Source: Zanthoxylum bungeanum (lineage: Eukaryota > Streptophyta > Magnoliopsida > Sapindales > Rutaceae). From it: a stretch of DNA of 64,000 nt. The translations under genes and the position numbers were made by a program. The notes under the pieces were generated by a model, which had not been told where the DNA came from, did no database searches, and worked only from the letters and a program-made list of their open reading frames with translations. Below, one piece after another: positions 1 through 11,800 of the stretch. Positions within the stretch are counted from its first letter, which is position 1, and every line of letters starts with the position of its first letter. The stretch spans positions 1 through 64,000 of the forward strand of contig SKCR01034782.1 of NCBI GenBank assembly GCA_019454045.1. The letters run 5' to 3'.

Positions 1-949
1 ATTTCATTAGTGAAACTCTCTAGATTCAGGCATATTCGTCACGAAATCTAATTTCCTGTCCATAATCTACCCACCCGTAAATTATGATGACCACAGATAA
101 ACTTGTTGAATCATACAGGTCGAGGTCATTGCATACGTATAATCCTTCCGTTATAGTTATCTGGATTATCTCGGAGATATAAATATAAACATCAAATCTC
201 TATAGGTATAATCATGTCGACGTATCTATTAGCAATCTCTTAATAACACTTAGAACTCACTTCTACAGTATACCACAGGTCCATGGATTTAATAGATTGC
301 TAATAAAAAAAATGAATACATATGCTTTGTACACAGAACTGACGGATTCTATCTTGATACACACAGGATGTCCTAAGGATCAGTCCACACCCAACGAACA
401 GGTGGAGGTCTGATCTAAATAGATCAGTGACGTGACTGCCATCACAATGTGGAGGATACCTCATACATCTACAGTGGTATCTCAAGTCAAATGATCACTA
501 TGCTACTCCACCCGAGAAGATTCTTATTGACGTTGATGTATCATCTATTAAGAATCTTTGATAAGTCATTCAGTGTTTATCCAATATAAACATCTACATG
601 TCTATATGAGTCTCACGAGAATCATGGTTCATTGAGAAACTATTGGAATCCAATATTCCAATATACAACGTGTACCATTCTCTATGGATTTACTTACTGA
701 CCAAGCAATTTTAAATCTTGAGCAGGAATAGTTTAAGATTGATACTGTTATGATGCAACTCAATATCAATTGCGACGCTTTTGTAACTGTATCATAACTA
801 ATCATTCTAAGGTCATTTACGTCTTTACCATATCATGAAATGAGAAGTTATATTATAGAAACTATTTATTTTATTCATAATAAAATATTTACATAAGTAT
901 TTACAAGTAAATACAAGAGAAATTGGCGCTTAGAGCATCAACCATAATA
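1..949 (-). mobile_element. Ty1/copia LTR head, minus strand, cut by window edge
   Basis: Read on the minus strand from 949 downward, this matches the first ~900 bases of the full LTR at 1401-3926 and the LTR fragment at 54102-55009. Shared blocks include the stretch around a bacterial-looking but non-coding TGGTATCTCAAG region and the CACTTTG..GTGGAGGAT region. The LTR start at 949 reads TATTAT where the relative at 55009 reads TGTTGG, so the end is mutated. The 3' part of this LTR lies outside the window. No gene is present; the short antisense frame at 300-485 is not conserved. Confidence 0.7.
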
Positions 950-1400
950 TTGGAAGCATAAACACAATATATTATGATTGGGTCAAAATGTTCATGTTGG
1001 ACGTGGAATATTAAATTAGAGTTTGGAACTCTAGATGATAGCTTGGAGCTATGGCTATCATTCTAGAATACTTGACCATCTTTGAGTGACATATAATTGT
1101 TCATGAGACACTTTATTATGGGATTGTATTTTAATTTATGTTTTGATTTAAAGAAATATATATATATGTATTTAGAATACTTGTATATTTGTTATATAAC
1201 ATGGTTTGATGTTAAAATTATTTTTTAGGTGTATTGAAGTGTTTGGAGAAAATTGGAAGTGTTTTGAAATTGATTAAGGTAAATTTACTCTCTGTCAATA
1301 TTTTACACATGGTAGCGTCTCGACTCAGATCTTGGCATCGCGACACTCAACTCTCGGAACTGCAGGCTTCGTGACACTCATCCTTACGCGTCACTTTTGG
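950..1400 (+). mobile_element. Ty1/copia LTR tail fragment, plus strand
   Basis: This is a diverged second copy of the 3' part of the A-type LTR, corresponding to about 3259-3712. Both contain TTGGAAGYATAAACACAATAT, the 'gagtttggaactctaga' block and the GC-rich cluster with repeated TCGCGACACT/TCGTGACAC motifs. It is cut off abruptly at 1400, where the complete A LTR begins. The simplest reading is that A inserted into an older LTR of its own family. Confidence 0.65.
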
Positions 1401-3926
1401 TGTTGGTTCTTGGAGTGCTAATCCGAATAATGTATTATATATTTTTATATTTATTAACAAAATAATTACAGTTTCATTTTATACATTATTAATAGTATTG
1501 TCATTATGCATATTGGATTGATGTATAAATATGCTAAGAATGATATCGACTTTAGAATAGTCTTGTAGTAATATTGAACACTAGGTGGTTCGATATTGGG
1601 ATAGTATTACTGTTATAAATTATCTTCTTAAAGTAAATATTCTCAGTCGTTGGTTTTGGAATACGGTTGAATTCTTATAACCTAGAAGACTAGCACATAT
1701 CGTATATTGGAATTGAAGTTCCAATGGTTTAACCCAATGTACCTTGAGCTTTGGAAGCTCGTATAGACGTATGGTTATTGGTTGGACTGAATACTGAATG
1801 ACTCACCTGTGATTCCTAATAGTTGGAAGTACACACCACCGTCAATAGGAATCTCCTCGAGTTGTGTAGCATATGTAATCCTTTGACTATAGGATATCAT
1901 TGATTTTGTGTGAGATCCTCCACACTTTGATGACATGTATGTCAGAAACCTTTCATGGTCTGGCCTCTAGATGTTCGTTGGGTGTGGATTGATGCGCTCG
2001 TTAATCAAGTAAAAATCAATATAAGATTTGTCGGCTTATATGTGTACCATAAGGGGTTTAGGTATCCATGTAAGTAGGTCACGATTCTTAAAACTTTGGC
2101 CAAAGTCAATCATCTATGGTGGATCATATATATTAGAAATAGTTTCTGATTAGTTGTAAAGAATCATGGACATGTCGACATGATATCTGCGCCTCGGAAA
2201 TTTGACTGTATATTTTATGTTTCTAAGCACAAATCGGATAGCCTACGATAAAGGGATTGATAAAAATATGTGATGACATCGACTTGTATAATTCAGAAAG
2301 GTCATTCGTGTTCTTCGTGAATTCGAAGGTGGTAGAATTGCATACATATTAGCTAGTCTTATATGACGAATATGTCAGAATTTATAGAGCCCCAATATGA
2401 AGTGTACTCGTTGAGGACTTAGGTAGCTGATTAATTTTGATAAAAGATAATATTCGATATCATAATTATCAACTAAGATAATCAAGTGTTACTGGATAAT
2501 ATTGATATTTACTTTGACCTAATGGGATTAATTGGATTAATTCAATAATTACACAAGGGCTTAATTATAAATTCATAAAAATCTCTACCATTGAGTATAT
2601 TTTTGTAATTCCAAATATGTAGTTATAGGTGTTTTTGGCTTGATTTAATTAGATTAAATCAAAGTGGAAGACATGTAACTAATCCATTAATTAAGATTTG
2701 TCTTGATTTAATTAGATTAAATCAAAATGGTAGACAAATGTGATTAGTCACACCTAATTATACATATTTGGACAAATTAGATTAAGCCAATATAAAAGTT
2801 GATTAGAAATTTTATTAATTAAAAATTACATAAGTTTTGCTATAAATAGTAAGCTTGAGAAAAGTTTTAATTTAGCTTGTGAAAGCTAAATACAAGTAAT
2901 TCTTGGAGAAATTAGCCTAAGTTATAGAAGTATTTTGAGAAGCTTTGGAAGTTCTCTACAATATTTCATCTAGGATAAATCAAGATTGGACCTTGGAGTG
3001 AAGTTTGTTAGAGTTGGAATCAAGATTGGATCTTAGAGTCAAGCTTGCAAACCTTGGAAGTTCTATAACTATTTCAACAAGGGAGAAAAAGATTGGATAT
3101 TTGTATCAAGCTTAATAAGTAATATTTGATATTCTCCTAAGATATGTTCTTCATTAGTGAGTTTTCATTAGTGATAAATATAGTGATGAATTATGTCTTG
3201 GATGCATGATTACATAGTTTAAAGTTGAAATAAGGCTAATGAATTGTGTTAGGAAGCTTTGGAAGTATAAACACAATATGCTTGTAATTAGGTCAAATAT
3301 GTGCATGTTGGACATGGAATAATTAATAAGAGTTTGGAACTCTAGATTAAAGCTTAGAGCTATGGCTATCATTCTAGAATCACTTGATCTCCTTTGGGTG
3401 AACTAGAATCGTTAATGAGACATTTCATAATGGGATTCTAAATTGGTTTGTGTTTTGATTCAAACAAATACATATATGTATTTTGTATAAATATGTTATA
3501 GATGGTTTTGATATTAAAATTGGTTTTGAGGTGTATTGAAATGATAGGAGAAAATTGGAAGTGTTTAGGATTGATTTGAAGGTTGAAATTGGTCACTACC
3601 AGGGGAGCGTTGCGACACTGAGCATTAGAAATCCAGGCGTCGTGACTTCGGGACGTTGAGCTCTCACAAATTTGGGTGTCGTGACTCATAATCCTCCATT
3701 TCGCGACACCGAGAGCTGATGAACACTAAAACTTCATTTTCTCTGTTCCAGAGTTTCTAGACTATGATTTGGTCCCCGTTTTTCCTACAGACTCGTATCG
3801 GAACGTCATTTTCACTAAAATATTTTAAATATTCAAAATACACTTATCCTTGATATCATTGGATTAAACCCACTTCCATTGACAGTGCACCGATCCGACC
3901 CTAGGGGTTCTACAACCACTCCAACA
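1401..3926 (+). repeat. 5' LTR of element A
   Basis: About 2.5 kb from TGTTGGTTCTTGG to ..CCACTCCAACA, followed three bases later by an initiator-Met primer-binding site. The start is paired with the 3' LTR start at 32452, and the alignment is clear for about 490 bases. A good TATA box (CTATAAATAG) at 2840-2849 marks the likely promoter, so R/U5 would begin around 2870. The tail (about 3600-3830) has GC-rich GTCGTGACTC-type repeats and a block (3761-3831) also found in hAT element M. Confidence 0.8.
2840..2849 (+). promoter_or_regulatory. Candidate TATA box in LTR A
   Basis: CTATAAATAG fits the plant TATA consensus closely and lies in the middle of the 5' LTR, with about 1.08 kb downstream to the LTR end, where a retrotransposon promoter is expected. 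Activity today is doubtful because the element is decayed. Confidence 0.5.
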
Positions 3927-3929
3927 AAA

Positions 3930-3942
3930 TGGTATCAGTAGC
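3930..3942 (+). other. Primer-binding site of element A (initiator Met tRNA)
   Basis: TGGTATCAGTAGC closely matches the plant initiator-methionine tRNA primer site TGGTATCAGAGC, with one inserted or changed base. It lies three bases after the LTR end, as expected. Confidence 0.8.
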
Positions 3943-4710
3943 AAGACTTACCACACAACATATATTGTATGTTTGACATGTATTTGAATCTATGCCACTG
4001 TATTTTAATTTAATTATGCATAAGTCATATTGAATATGTATTGCATGTTTAAAATTAAAATTTTGACATAATTATGTTACTGACTTGATTATCATAAATC
4101 TCTCATGATTAGGTGATTACTTTATTTTAAGTAATAGTATTTATAATATTGGAGCATTATTGGGAGGTTTGTCTTGTTAATACGGAGATGAATGAGTTCT
4201 TACTACTTATATCCAAGACCGTCATTATTGTGATGGTTTAAGTGCTTGGAACTTAGGTTGCTCCGATAAAACATTAGATGTAGCGTGATGAGTTAACATA
4301 GTAACCCAATAGTGTCATTATTGTGAGTGTGTACATACGAAGCGCATTAGTCCACATTGACAAGTATGTACTTGGAATACGTCTTAATCTAAGACTGTTG
4401 ATAGAGTGATGATAAGAAACGGTTCAGGACCAAACTACGAGTCACATGAATATGGTTGACCTTGGAGGTCTACCTAATGAATTTATAAAGGCTAAAATAG
4501 TCGATAGTGTGAGGCTGAAGTAAATATCATGGGATCCACTTTATGCTATGAAATTTTGATAGTCAAATTTCTATTTTCCGTTAAGGGAGATTACGAAATT
4601 ATGTAAAGTAGTGGGAGGGCACTAATAGATTTAAAACTTCGTAATCAATTAGTGTTATTATTTTGAAATGAAAAATATTCTGCTACTATTTTTGAAATGT
4701 TGTCTTGTAG
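3943..4710 (+). other. Untranslated leader of element A
   Basis: AT-rich sequence between primer site and gag. No frame or repeat is recognisable. Confidence 0.6.
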
Positions 4711-5513
4711 ATGGCTGTCGCAAATCCATTTATGTGACTTTTGGATTCTAATAAACTAAAAGGAGACGACAACTATTTCTAATGGCAAATAAACATCTGC
4801 TTTGTCTTGGAGTTTTAAAAGATAACCTATGTAATTATCAATCCATTGCTAGTTAAAATCGATACCGACTCCATTCCTGAAGAGTGAGAAACTTTAAAAA
4901 AATGGAAGAATGATAACCTTAGGGTAAAATAATACATTTTAGGATCAATGGTTCCAGATTTGCTAAGACGGTACATAGCGGTACCAGATGCTCGGAGCAT
5001 TATAACGAACACTCAAGGAGTTGCTCGAGGAAAATCAAGAGATAAAGATATATTAAAGGTCTAAGGAATTGTTCCATGCTACATTCAAAGATGGAGGAGC
5101 TGTCAGTATTTATGTTTTGGACATGATCGACTATATCCGATAATTGGAATGACAGGACGTTTTGATTAATGAACAACTATAATTTAATTTTGTCTTCTTT
5201 GCCTGGAACTTATATTGGTTTTGTGTTACACTTCCATATGCACTCGATGCAAGCCAGCTATGAAGAACTTCATAACATGTTACGTACGGTGGAACATGAT
5301 TTAAGGAAAGGGAACCCAACTTCGTACCTCTATGGTAGAACTGGATCTTCAAAAACTTTTAGGAAGTCAAAGAAAATCAAGATGAAGAAAAAGATGATTT
5401 CAAAGAAAAACTCCAAGAAGCACAAAGGTACAAAATTATAAGTAACTCGTGATCAATGTCTACATGCAAGAAGTCCGGACATTGAAAGAATGATTGTCTA
5501 CAGCTAAAAGGAA
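4711..5513 (+). pseudogene. Copia gag relic of element A
   Basis: Starts with an in-frame ATG and MAVANPF-like residues, followed by LLDSNKLKGDDNY, the usual N-terminal gag pattern of plant copia elements. Further pieces follow in shifting frames: ETLKKWKNDNLRVK, then a longer open piece at 5169-5441 containing NLILSSLPGTYIGFVLHF and ELHNMLRTVEHDLRK, then a lysine-rich tail. The zinc knuckle is at 5465-5497 (C-K-K-S-G-H-stop-K-N-D-C). Its usual Trp is TGA and its first cysteine is out of frame. Gag would package element RNA; this copy cannot make a full protein. Confidence 0.8.
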
Positions 5514-5566
5514 AAAGCAGAACCCCCGGGTACGTTTTGTATTTTTCCTATTATTGACATCTATTA

Positions 5567-5880
5567 GCTTTAGATGCAAATAGTGGATGGGTGTTAGACA
5601 CTGACAGTCTTACTCATATTTACAACTCCATACAATTCATGATGGTAAAAGAAGGTTAAATAAATGGGTGATCCAGCTTAGAGTTGGCAATGGCGAGACA
5701 TTGGATGTCAAGGTCATAGGAATGGTTATTCTAGATCTCCCTAATGGATATCAATTAGATTTACATGACACTACCAATATTAGATAAAGAGAATATAAAA
5801 TAAACATTAAGGATGAAACTTTATATTTATATGACAAAGACAACTATTTGATATGTGCATGTTATTTTATCTAACGGTCA
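5567..5880 (+). pseudogene. Copia protease relic of element A
   Basis: The frame reads LDANSGWVLDTDSLTHIYN, the copia aspartic protease region. The catalytic motif D-T/S-G has become D-T-D (codons at about 5597-5605), so the active site is altered. LRVGNGETLDVKVIGMV follows after a frameshift, as in copia proteases. It lies between gag and the GAG-pre-integrase domain as expected. Confidence 0.75.
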
Positions 5881-5940
5881 CTATATTTTGGAAAAAAAAT
5901 AGAGATGTCTTTAATGTAGAGGAAAACATAAATAGGAGAT

Positions 5941-6556
5941 CTGAATTGAATAATACTGAATTATGGCGTATGAGATTAGGCCACATAAGTGTTAGACGTC
6001 TATCAAATTGGTAAATGATGGTTTGATTGAAAATCTTACCTTAGATCCTTATCCAATTTAGGAGTCATGTATCTGAGGAAGATGACAAATACCTCATTTC
6101 TTGGTATTAGACACTGTATTGGAGATTTATTGGAGCTAATACATAACAATGTGTGTGGTTCATTAAATCATGCCGCTCATGATGGTTCAACATAGTTCGT
6201 GACTTTCACGGATGATAAATCTAGATTTGGATATGTCTATTTGATGAGACATAAATCGAAAATATTTGACAAGTTCAAAATATTCCAAAATAAAGTAGAA
6301 AAATATACCAGTAAATTCATCAAACGCCTTTGATCAGATCTAGGCAGTGAATACATGAGTGAAGAATTCACAAATTATTTAAGGGAAATAGAATTCTTAC
6401 CCAATATAGCCCACCAGGAACACCTCAACACAATGGTGTGTCTGAGTGTCGAAATTTTACTTTATGGGATATGATGCGATCCATGATGAGCTATACACAT
6501 CTTCCTTATTACTTTGGGGTTACGTTTTACTTACTGCTACCCACATAATTAATAGG
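5941..6556 (+). pseudogene. Copia integrase relic of element A, 5' part
   Basis: ELWRMRLGHISVRRLSN is the GAG-pre-integrase motif. The catalytic core follows: FVTFTDDKSRFGYVYLM (first Asp region) and a SDLGSEYMSEEF region (second Asp). Several stops are visible, including one in the ESC..GKM zinc region and one before SDLGSEY. The frame reaches ATHIINRVPV and is then split by insertion of B1. The remainder resumes at 16507. Confidence 0.8.
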
Positions 6557-6561
6557 GTTCC
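6557..6561 (+). other. Target-site duplication of B1 (left)
   Basis: GTTCC, repeated exactly at 16502-16506 directly after the other end of B1. Confidence 0.9.
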
Positions 6562-8738
6562 TGTTAGGTTTCTTCATGTCCCAAGATCAACAAATCATGC
6601 ACAAAAACCGCATATGAACACATCAAAGGAGGTGCGGAATATACTCACATTGAATTTGGTTTTGATGAAATGAAGAAGACAAGCCATTTTCGTCCTCCAT
6701 TGAGCTCGGCAGTAGTTCCTCCCTGCAGTGGGCTGTGCGATTTTACTCCTCTTTGAACCTCCAAGAATCGGCCATGCAAGACTCCATTGAAGCTCCAAGC
6801 TTCAAGCTTCAAAAATTAAATCCAAGCTCATGAAGACACTTCCCTATCACCTATGTATCACTCATGGTGTGCTAGCACTCTACATCTCCCTTGTTCCCCT
6901 TTAAATTCGGCAAACCAGAAAGTTTGAGAAGATGAAACGGTTCCAAACCGTGAAGGAGAGGAAGAAGAGAAAGAGAGGGAAAAGAGATGGAGAGAAAAAC
7001 GTAAAAGGAGAGAGAGGGTATCAAAAAAGAAAAAGTAATTTTTGGTTTTTATATTTTCCAAAAATAAAATAAACCATATACAACTTTTTTCAATTTTTAA
7101 AATACCAAAAGTCTAAAGCCAAAAGGTAAAAAGCTTTCAATCAACTTTTCACCCAACTTTTACTTTTTTCTTTAAGTCACATCACATCACTTTAACTTTA
7201 ATAAAGTGACATGTTGTCAAGTCACATCACTCAAAGTGACAATTGATTTGACGATTGACGCGACTAGCGATTTGACGCTTGATGTGACTTGCGTGCCGCA
7301 CTCGGATTCGAAATGCGAATGCGCTCGCAATCACTCTCGGGCTCGGGTTCGCTAATTCCAAATTAACGAATTTTCCGTCGCGTCGTAATTAAGTGATTAC
7401 GCCTAGCGAATTCACTATTCACGTCGCCAACGAATTAATTCTAAATTAATTCGTTCGCCCGAATTAAAATCTAATTTTAATTCCGCATCAAAATCCAATT
7501 TCGATTAATATATCGAATATATTAATTTTATCGATTAATTCCAAATTAATCGTTCTCTCTCTTTAATTAATATTTTATCCTAGATAAAATATCTCCGTAA
7601 TTAATCCCGGATTAATTTTCTCTCTCATCGAATTAATCCCAGATTAATTCTATCTCTCTCTTCTAATTAATCCCAGATTAATCAAAGTGCGAGTATACGT
7701 CATCGGTGAATCTTCAGGAACCGACCCATGAGATCTCCGGATATGTTGGCAGTAAATACGGTCGTCGGACTATCCGAACACGTAAGTACCTCGTACTACG
7801 TTTATACCGATTTACAAGACAAGGTTGGCTTCTAGCAAAGCCCATGCCTACCCAATTCTCCAGAAATATTCTTATAGGAATATATAGATCTATATCAAGC
7901 GTAGTATACTAAGTATTGTGCGTATCGGCCCAGTATCGGATAATCACGTGTTAGGGCTGGGGCTGGATAAGTGTCTGCCCCGTCCGAAACACATATCGGA
8001 TGTCTGGTAACATAGTCTCTATAATCGGATATACATGACCTGGTCACAATATCCCGATTGGTTGCGCAACACTCAAGAGCACTAGTACCGTATCCTGCTG
8101 TGACATCATCTCCATTATGACTGGAGTGATACTTCCGTCTCGACATCACATCCAATACTCTCACGACTCTCTGATAAACCCAGAAGTGGTGAACACAGAA
8201 CTGGTCAAAGCCCCCAACCACCAAATCCAAAGTTTATCGATTATCGTAAGTATTAGCGATGCAAGTCTCAGGTTAAGACTATACACACCTACCTTGATTT
8301 CGGCCTCCCATAGACACATAGTCATAATACCAATGGGATTCCGAGGGGTCTATCCAGAGCGAAGCTGTTTCCCGTACCATCGGTGAAACACGACCTCCTA
8401 TCGCACTTGCATAAGTATCCAATACTTATATATATGAGAACTATGCCGTTGTGCCCTCACAACGCGCACAAGTGCAATACTAGCCTATTCCGCATTATCG
8501 ATGTCCAGTCTCGATAATACTACGGCTAGGGATATTTAATGATTAATCCTTCGTGGACTGATACTGTCTCATATCATCTCAATCCAGGAACTAATCATAG
8601 GGACCTCTCTCTCATTTATAATCTATGGTGATCTAATCACAAATGATGAGAGTGCAATTTCCTTATTACATAGTTAATTTGCTACAACAACACAATGTTC
8701 TGCGCAAATAGTGACGCTATGGGTCATATTATCCAACA
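6562..8738 (-). repeat. B1 3' LTR (left copy)
   Basis: On the minus strand it runs from TGTTGGATAATATGACCC (8738) to ..GAAACCTAACA (6562). It contains a CT/AG-rich stretch near 6950-7030, AATTAAT-rich palindromic blocks near 7430-7690, and a conserved TATA-like site. Short frames here (for example 7895-8230 minus or 8117-8386 plus) recur in the other LTR copies with frame breaks and are not genes. Confidence 0.9.
8425..8436 (-). promoter_or_regulatory. Candidate TATA box of B-family LTR
   Basis: CATATATATAAG on the minus strand, about 300 bases into the LTR. The same site recurs near 16186 and 28480 and, weaker, near 35888 and 58840, so it is conserved across the family copies in this window. 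Confidence 0.4.
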
Positions 8739-8751
8739 ATCTCCCACTTGG
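8739..8751 (-). other. Polypurine tract of B1
   Basis: CCAAGTGGGAGAT on the minus strand directly before the 3' LTR start. The same tract precedes the LTRs of B2 (20917), B3 (36198) and, on the plus strand, G (44406-44417). Confidence 0.85.
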
Positions 8752-9700
8752 CACATAGCCAGTCACTCGAGTGTCTAACACCCGAACTATGTAAGGTTCG
8801 CTCAAATTGCTGAGGAAAGGTTTTCGTCAGCGGATTTGTTTGATTATCATTTAACGCGATTTATACGATCATCACATCGCCACGATGTATGATCCGAACG
8901 AATCATATGATATAGAAGTATATCTGGATCGTTGATGAGACCATTAATTCTCTAGCCTGTGCTGATGCCTAGCTCAGCTGCTAACAGAACTATATCTAAT
9001 CTAATTAGATATGTATCGACCCAAATGACTTCTATTGCTGCCTCAGCTTCTGCAATTAACCCGCATGTGTTGTTTATTCGGTAACAGTATCTTGCTTGGA
9101 AGATTTCCAGCTTACTGCACCGTTATTCAAACTGTATAGTACCGTTTATGACTTTTAGTCGTTTTTTATCAGTTATAGGAAACTTGCTACAGTGATCTCA
9201 GTCACTTCAAGTTCTCATTCTCCATAGACTAAGAAAGCATCTTTAGTTCTCTAAGAAACTAACGGATGTTCCTAACATCAATCCAGTGACTATCACTCGG
9301 ATTAGCCTGTTTGTGAATCCATATGCTCAAAGCGTATGATACACCAGGTTTTGTACATTTTTCAATGTACAGCCCACGGAGAGTATTTCGAAAGTCAAGC
9401 TTTCCCCGACATATATTTTATGGGAATATCATTTCCAAGAAATGACGTATTATCATTATTTTATAGGACAGCCACTGTCAGTGCGCTCCCACTAACCCTC
9501 TTATTTACACAAGAATCATTTTCATTTTGAATTAAATCATACACCATTATGATTACATCAAAATGATAATTCCAAGAACTCATGCTCGTATCAGCAAGCA
9601 TTATCCAAATGGATTTACGGCGGCAACAGGTAAAAGGTTGAATCGTAATCAACACAATGTCGATAACGATACCTTTCCGTTAAAAGCCTAGCTTTATACG
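8752..9700 (-). pseudogene. B1 pol relic: RT end and RNase H
   Basis: Minus strand. Near 8760-8870 the translation contains NPLTKTFPQQFERT, the C-terminal end typical of copia pol (DPLTKPL..KFE). Near 9030-9060 it contains IAEAEAAIEVIW, matching the RNase H motif AAxEAAKEAVW. Near 9460-9540 it contains NDSCVNKRVSGSAL, matching the RT segment just before YVDD. Frames are broken throughout, so no protein is possible. The order on the minus strand (RT, RNase H, PPT, LTR) confirms a copia layout. Confidence 0.7.
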
Positions 9701-11800
9701 TTGGTATGTTGCCATCCATGTACGTCTTCCTTGAAGACTTATAGTACCAATAGGCACAATGCCTTGTGGTACATCAACTAGTATCCAAACTGGTTGATAT
9801 ACATGGAATCCATTTCGGACTCATGACACTTTGTCATAATAGGGAGTCGATACCCCGTATCACTTCCTTTGTTCTCGTGTATTCGAAGATTAATGGTATA
9901 GTTTCATCATTGATAACTATATATGTTCCATTAAGATTCAGTGCCTAGAACAGTATTACTCCGATTTTCATCGAGTTATACTATCCTCCCACTTACCACT
10001 GCATATCGGTATTCCTCTTAGGAAAACCGCATGGTGAGCAACAATCTAATTGTTCTCTAGTGAGGTGTTAAGTACAATACTTATGGTATCCATAGGATGA
10101 CCTACAATTGGCACTTATCATATTTGGGTTTTAGTTTGGTATCATCCAAACATATGCCAAGCATACCCAAATAGTCAGGAATGAGAAACCCAGTTTCTTT
10201 CCCTTTCATATCTAATATGATATCTGTCAAACAGATTATCATGGAACCTTATTCAAAATAAGTTCTTGCACTGTATAAAGTTTATCCGTTGAAGGAAATG
10301 GTAGCTCAAAGCGACTCGTGATTAACCTTATTATGTCTAACAAAATTCGGTTAATCCTGTTCGGACACACCGTCAAAATGACGTGTTCCGAGAGGAGTCC
10401 TCATCGAAAGAATACTATACTCTTTCAAGTATACGAGAAACTTACTGCTTAAGTATTTTCATTACGGTCTTACCGTGATGGTGTAATACTATAACCGATC
10501 TGTTTGTCTATTCAGTGTCGAAACTATAAAAGTTTTCGATTTGTGTTCTTCAAAAGAAACACACAACCATTACGTGATGCCACATCTGTATAGGTCACGT
10601 AATATTTATATCCACCTCTAGCCTAGCTAGACACGGGCCCACTTGCTTCACTATGAAATAGGGCTAACAGATCGGTGGCATTTTCACTTTTACCGAGTAA
10701 AGGTGTTTTAAGCACTTTGCTTAATAAACTAGATTCGTAGACTTTATTTGAATAGTCAAATCAGTCCTAGTACCCGCTCTTCAAAAGTGCGGATATACGA
10801 TTCTTGTTTAGTAGTGTCCCTGACAACCATGCCACAATTAAGTTTCTTAACTGATCAAATCAGTTTGAGCTATTAATTTGTCATGTTATGTATTTGAAGA
10901 TATTATTTATATTCAAAATATAAATTCTGTTATTCACATCTAATGTGTTTATCTCAATATCATCTTTATATAATAAAACACTTTAGTGTTCTAGAATATA
11001 AAGGTACACCCGCAGCGGGTTATACGCGATATAGAGATAATGTTTCTAGTCAAACTAGTTACATTATAACAGTTTCTAAATTTAAGTACTAACGCGAAGG
11101 CAGTTCCTAAATTTAGATATCTACCGGTTAAAACACAGCGACTATCGTCCCGTTTACTATTCGCAGAGTGATCTCATCTGAAGTCAGTATCCTGCTTAAA
11201 GCAGATTCTGCACAACAGTACATATTTATGTATCACACTAAGTATTAAAATCCAATTTCAATACTGGTTGTGAACATAATTATGACAAACATATTTGAAG
11301 TAAGAGCCTTGCTCGTCTTCAATTCCTTCTTAGGATTTGTCCTATTATCTTCCTAGAAGACCTAATCCATAATTCATTATTTTATCAAATAAAATAAATT
11401 ATTAATTTCCAAGACCATCTTGAAATTATTCCCAATTTGAAAATTAAATCATTTAAAATATTTTAATCCAAGATTATATTTTAAATATCCAACTTTTCAA
11501 TTTTATCTTGATTACAATAGTCCAACTATTTAATCAACGATTAGTGGTACTATTTATTATAATGATTATAATAGTCCAACTATATAATCAAATATAATCC
11601 AAATTAATTAACCTCAATTACATTGATTACTATAATCCAATTATAAAATCAACTGTAAACTGAAATTAATTAATTCAAATATATTGATTAATATAATCCA
11701 ATTATATATAATCAACTATATACAGTCCAACTGTTTATTAAAACAACAATTTAAATATTAGTCCAACTAACATTTAATAATACGACGAAATAATTTAAAT
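9701..11800 (-). pseudogene. B1 internal region: remnants of RT, integrase, gag
   Basis: Colinear with B2 (about 22000-24450) and B3 (46622-49300). In B3 the matching segment contains a recognisable gag zinc knuckle, so this region should hold the remains of gag, protease, integrase and the start of RT. Here I see no readable domain, only short broken frames. Confidence 0.5.
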
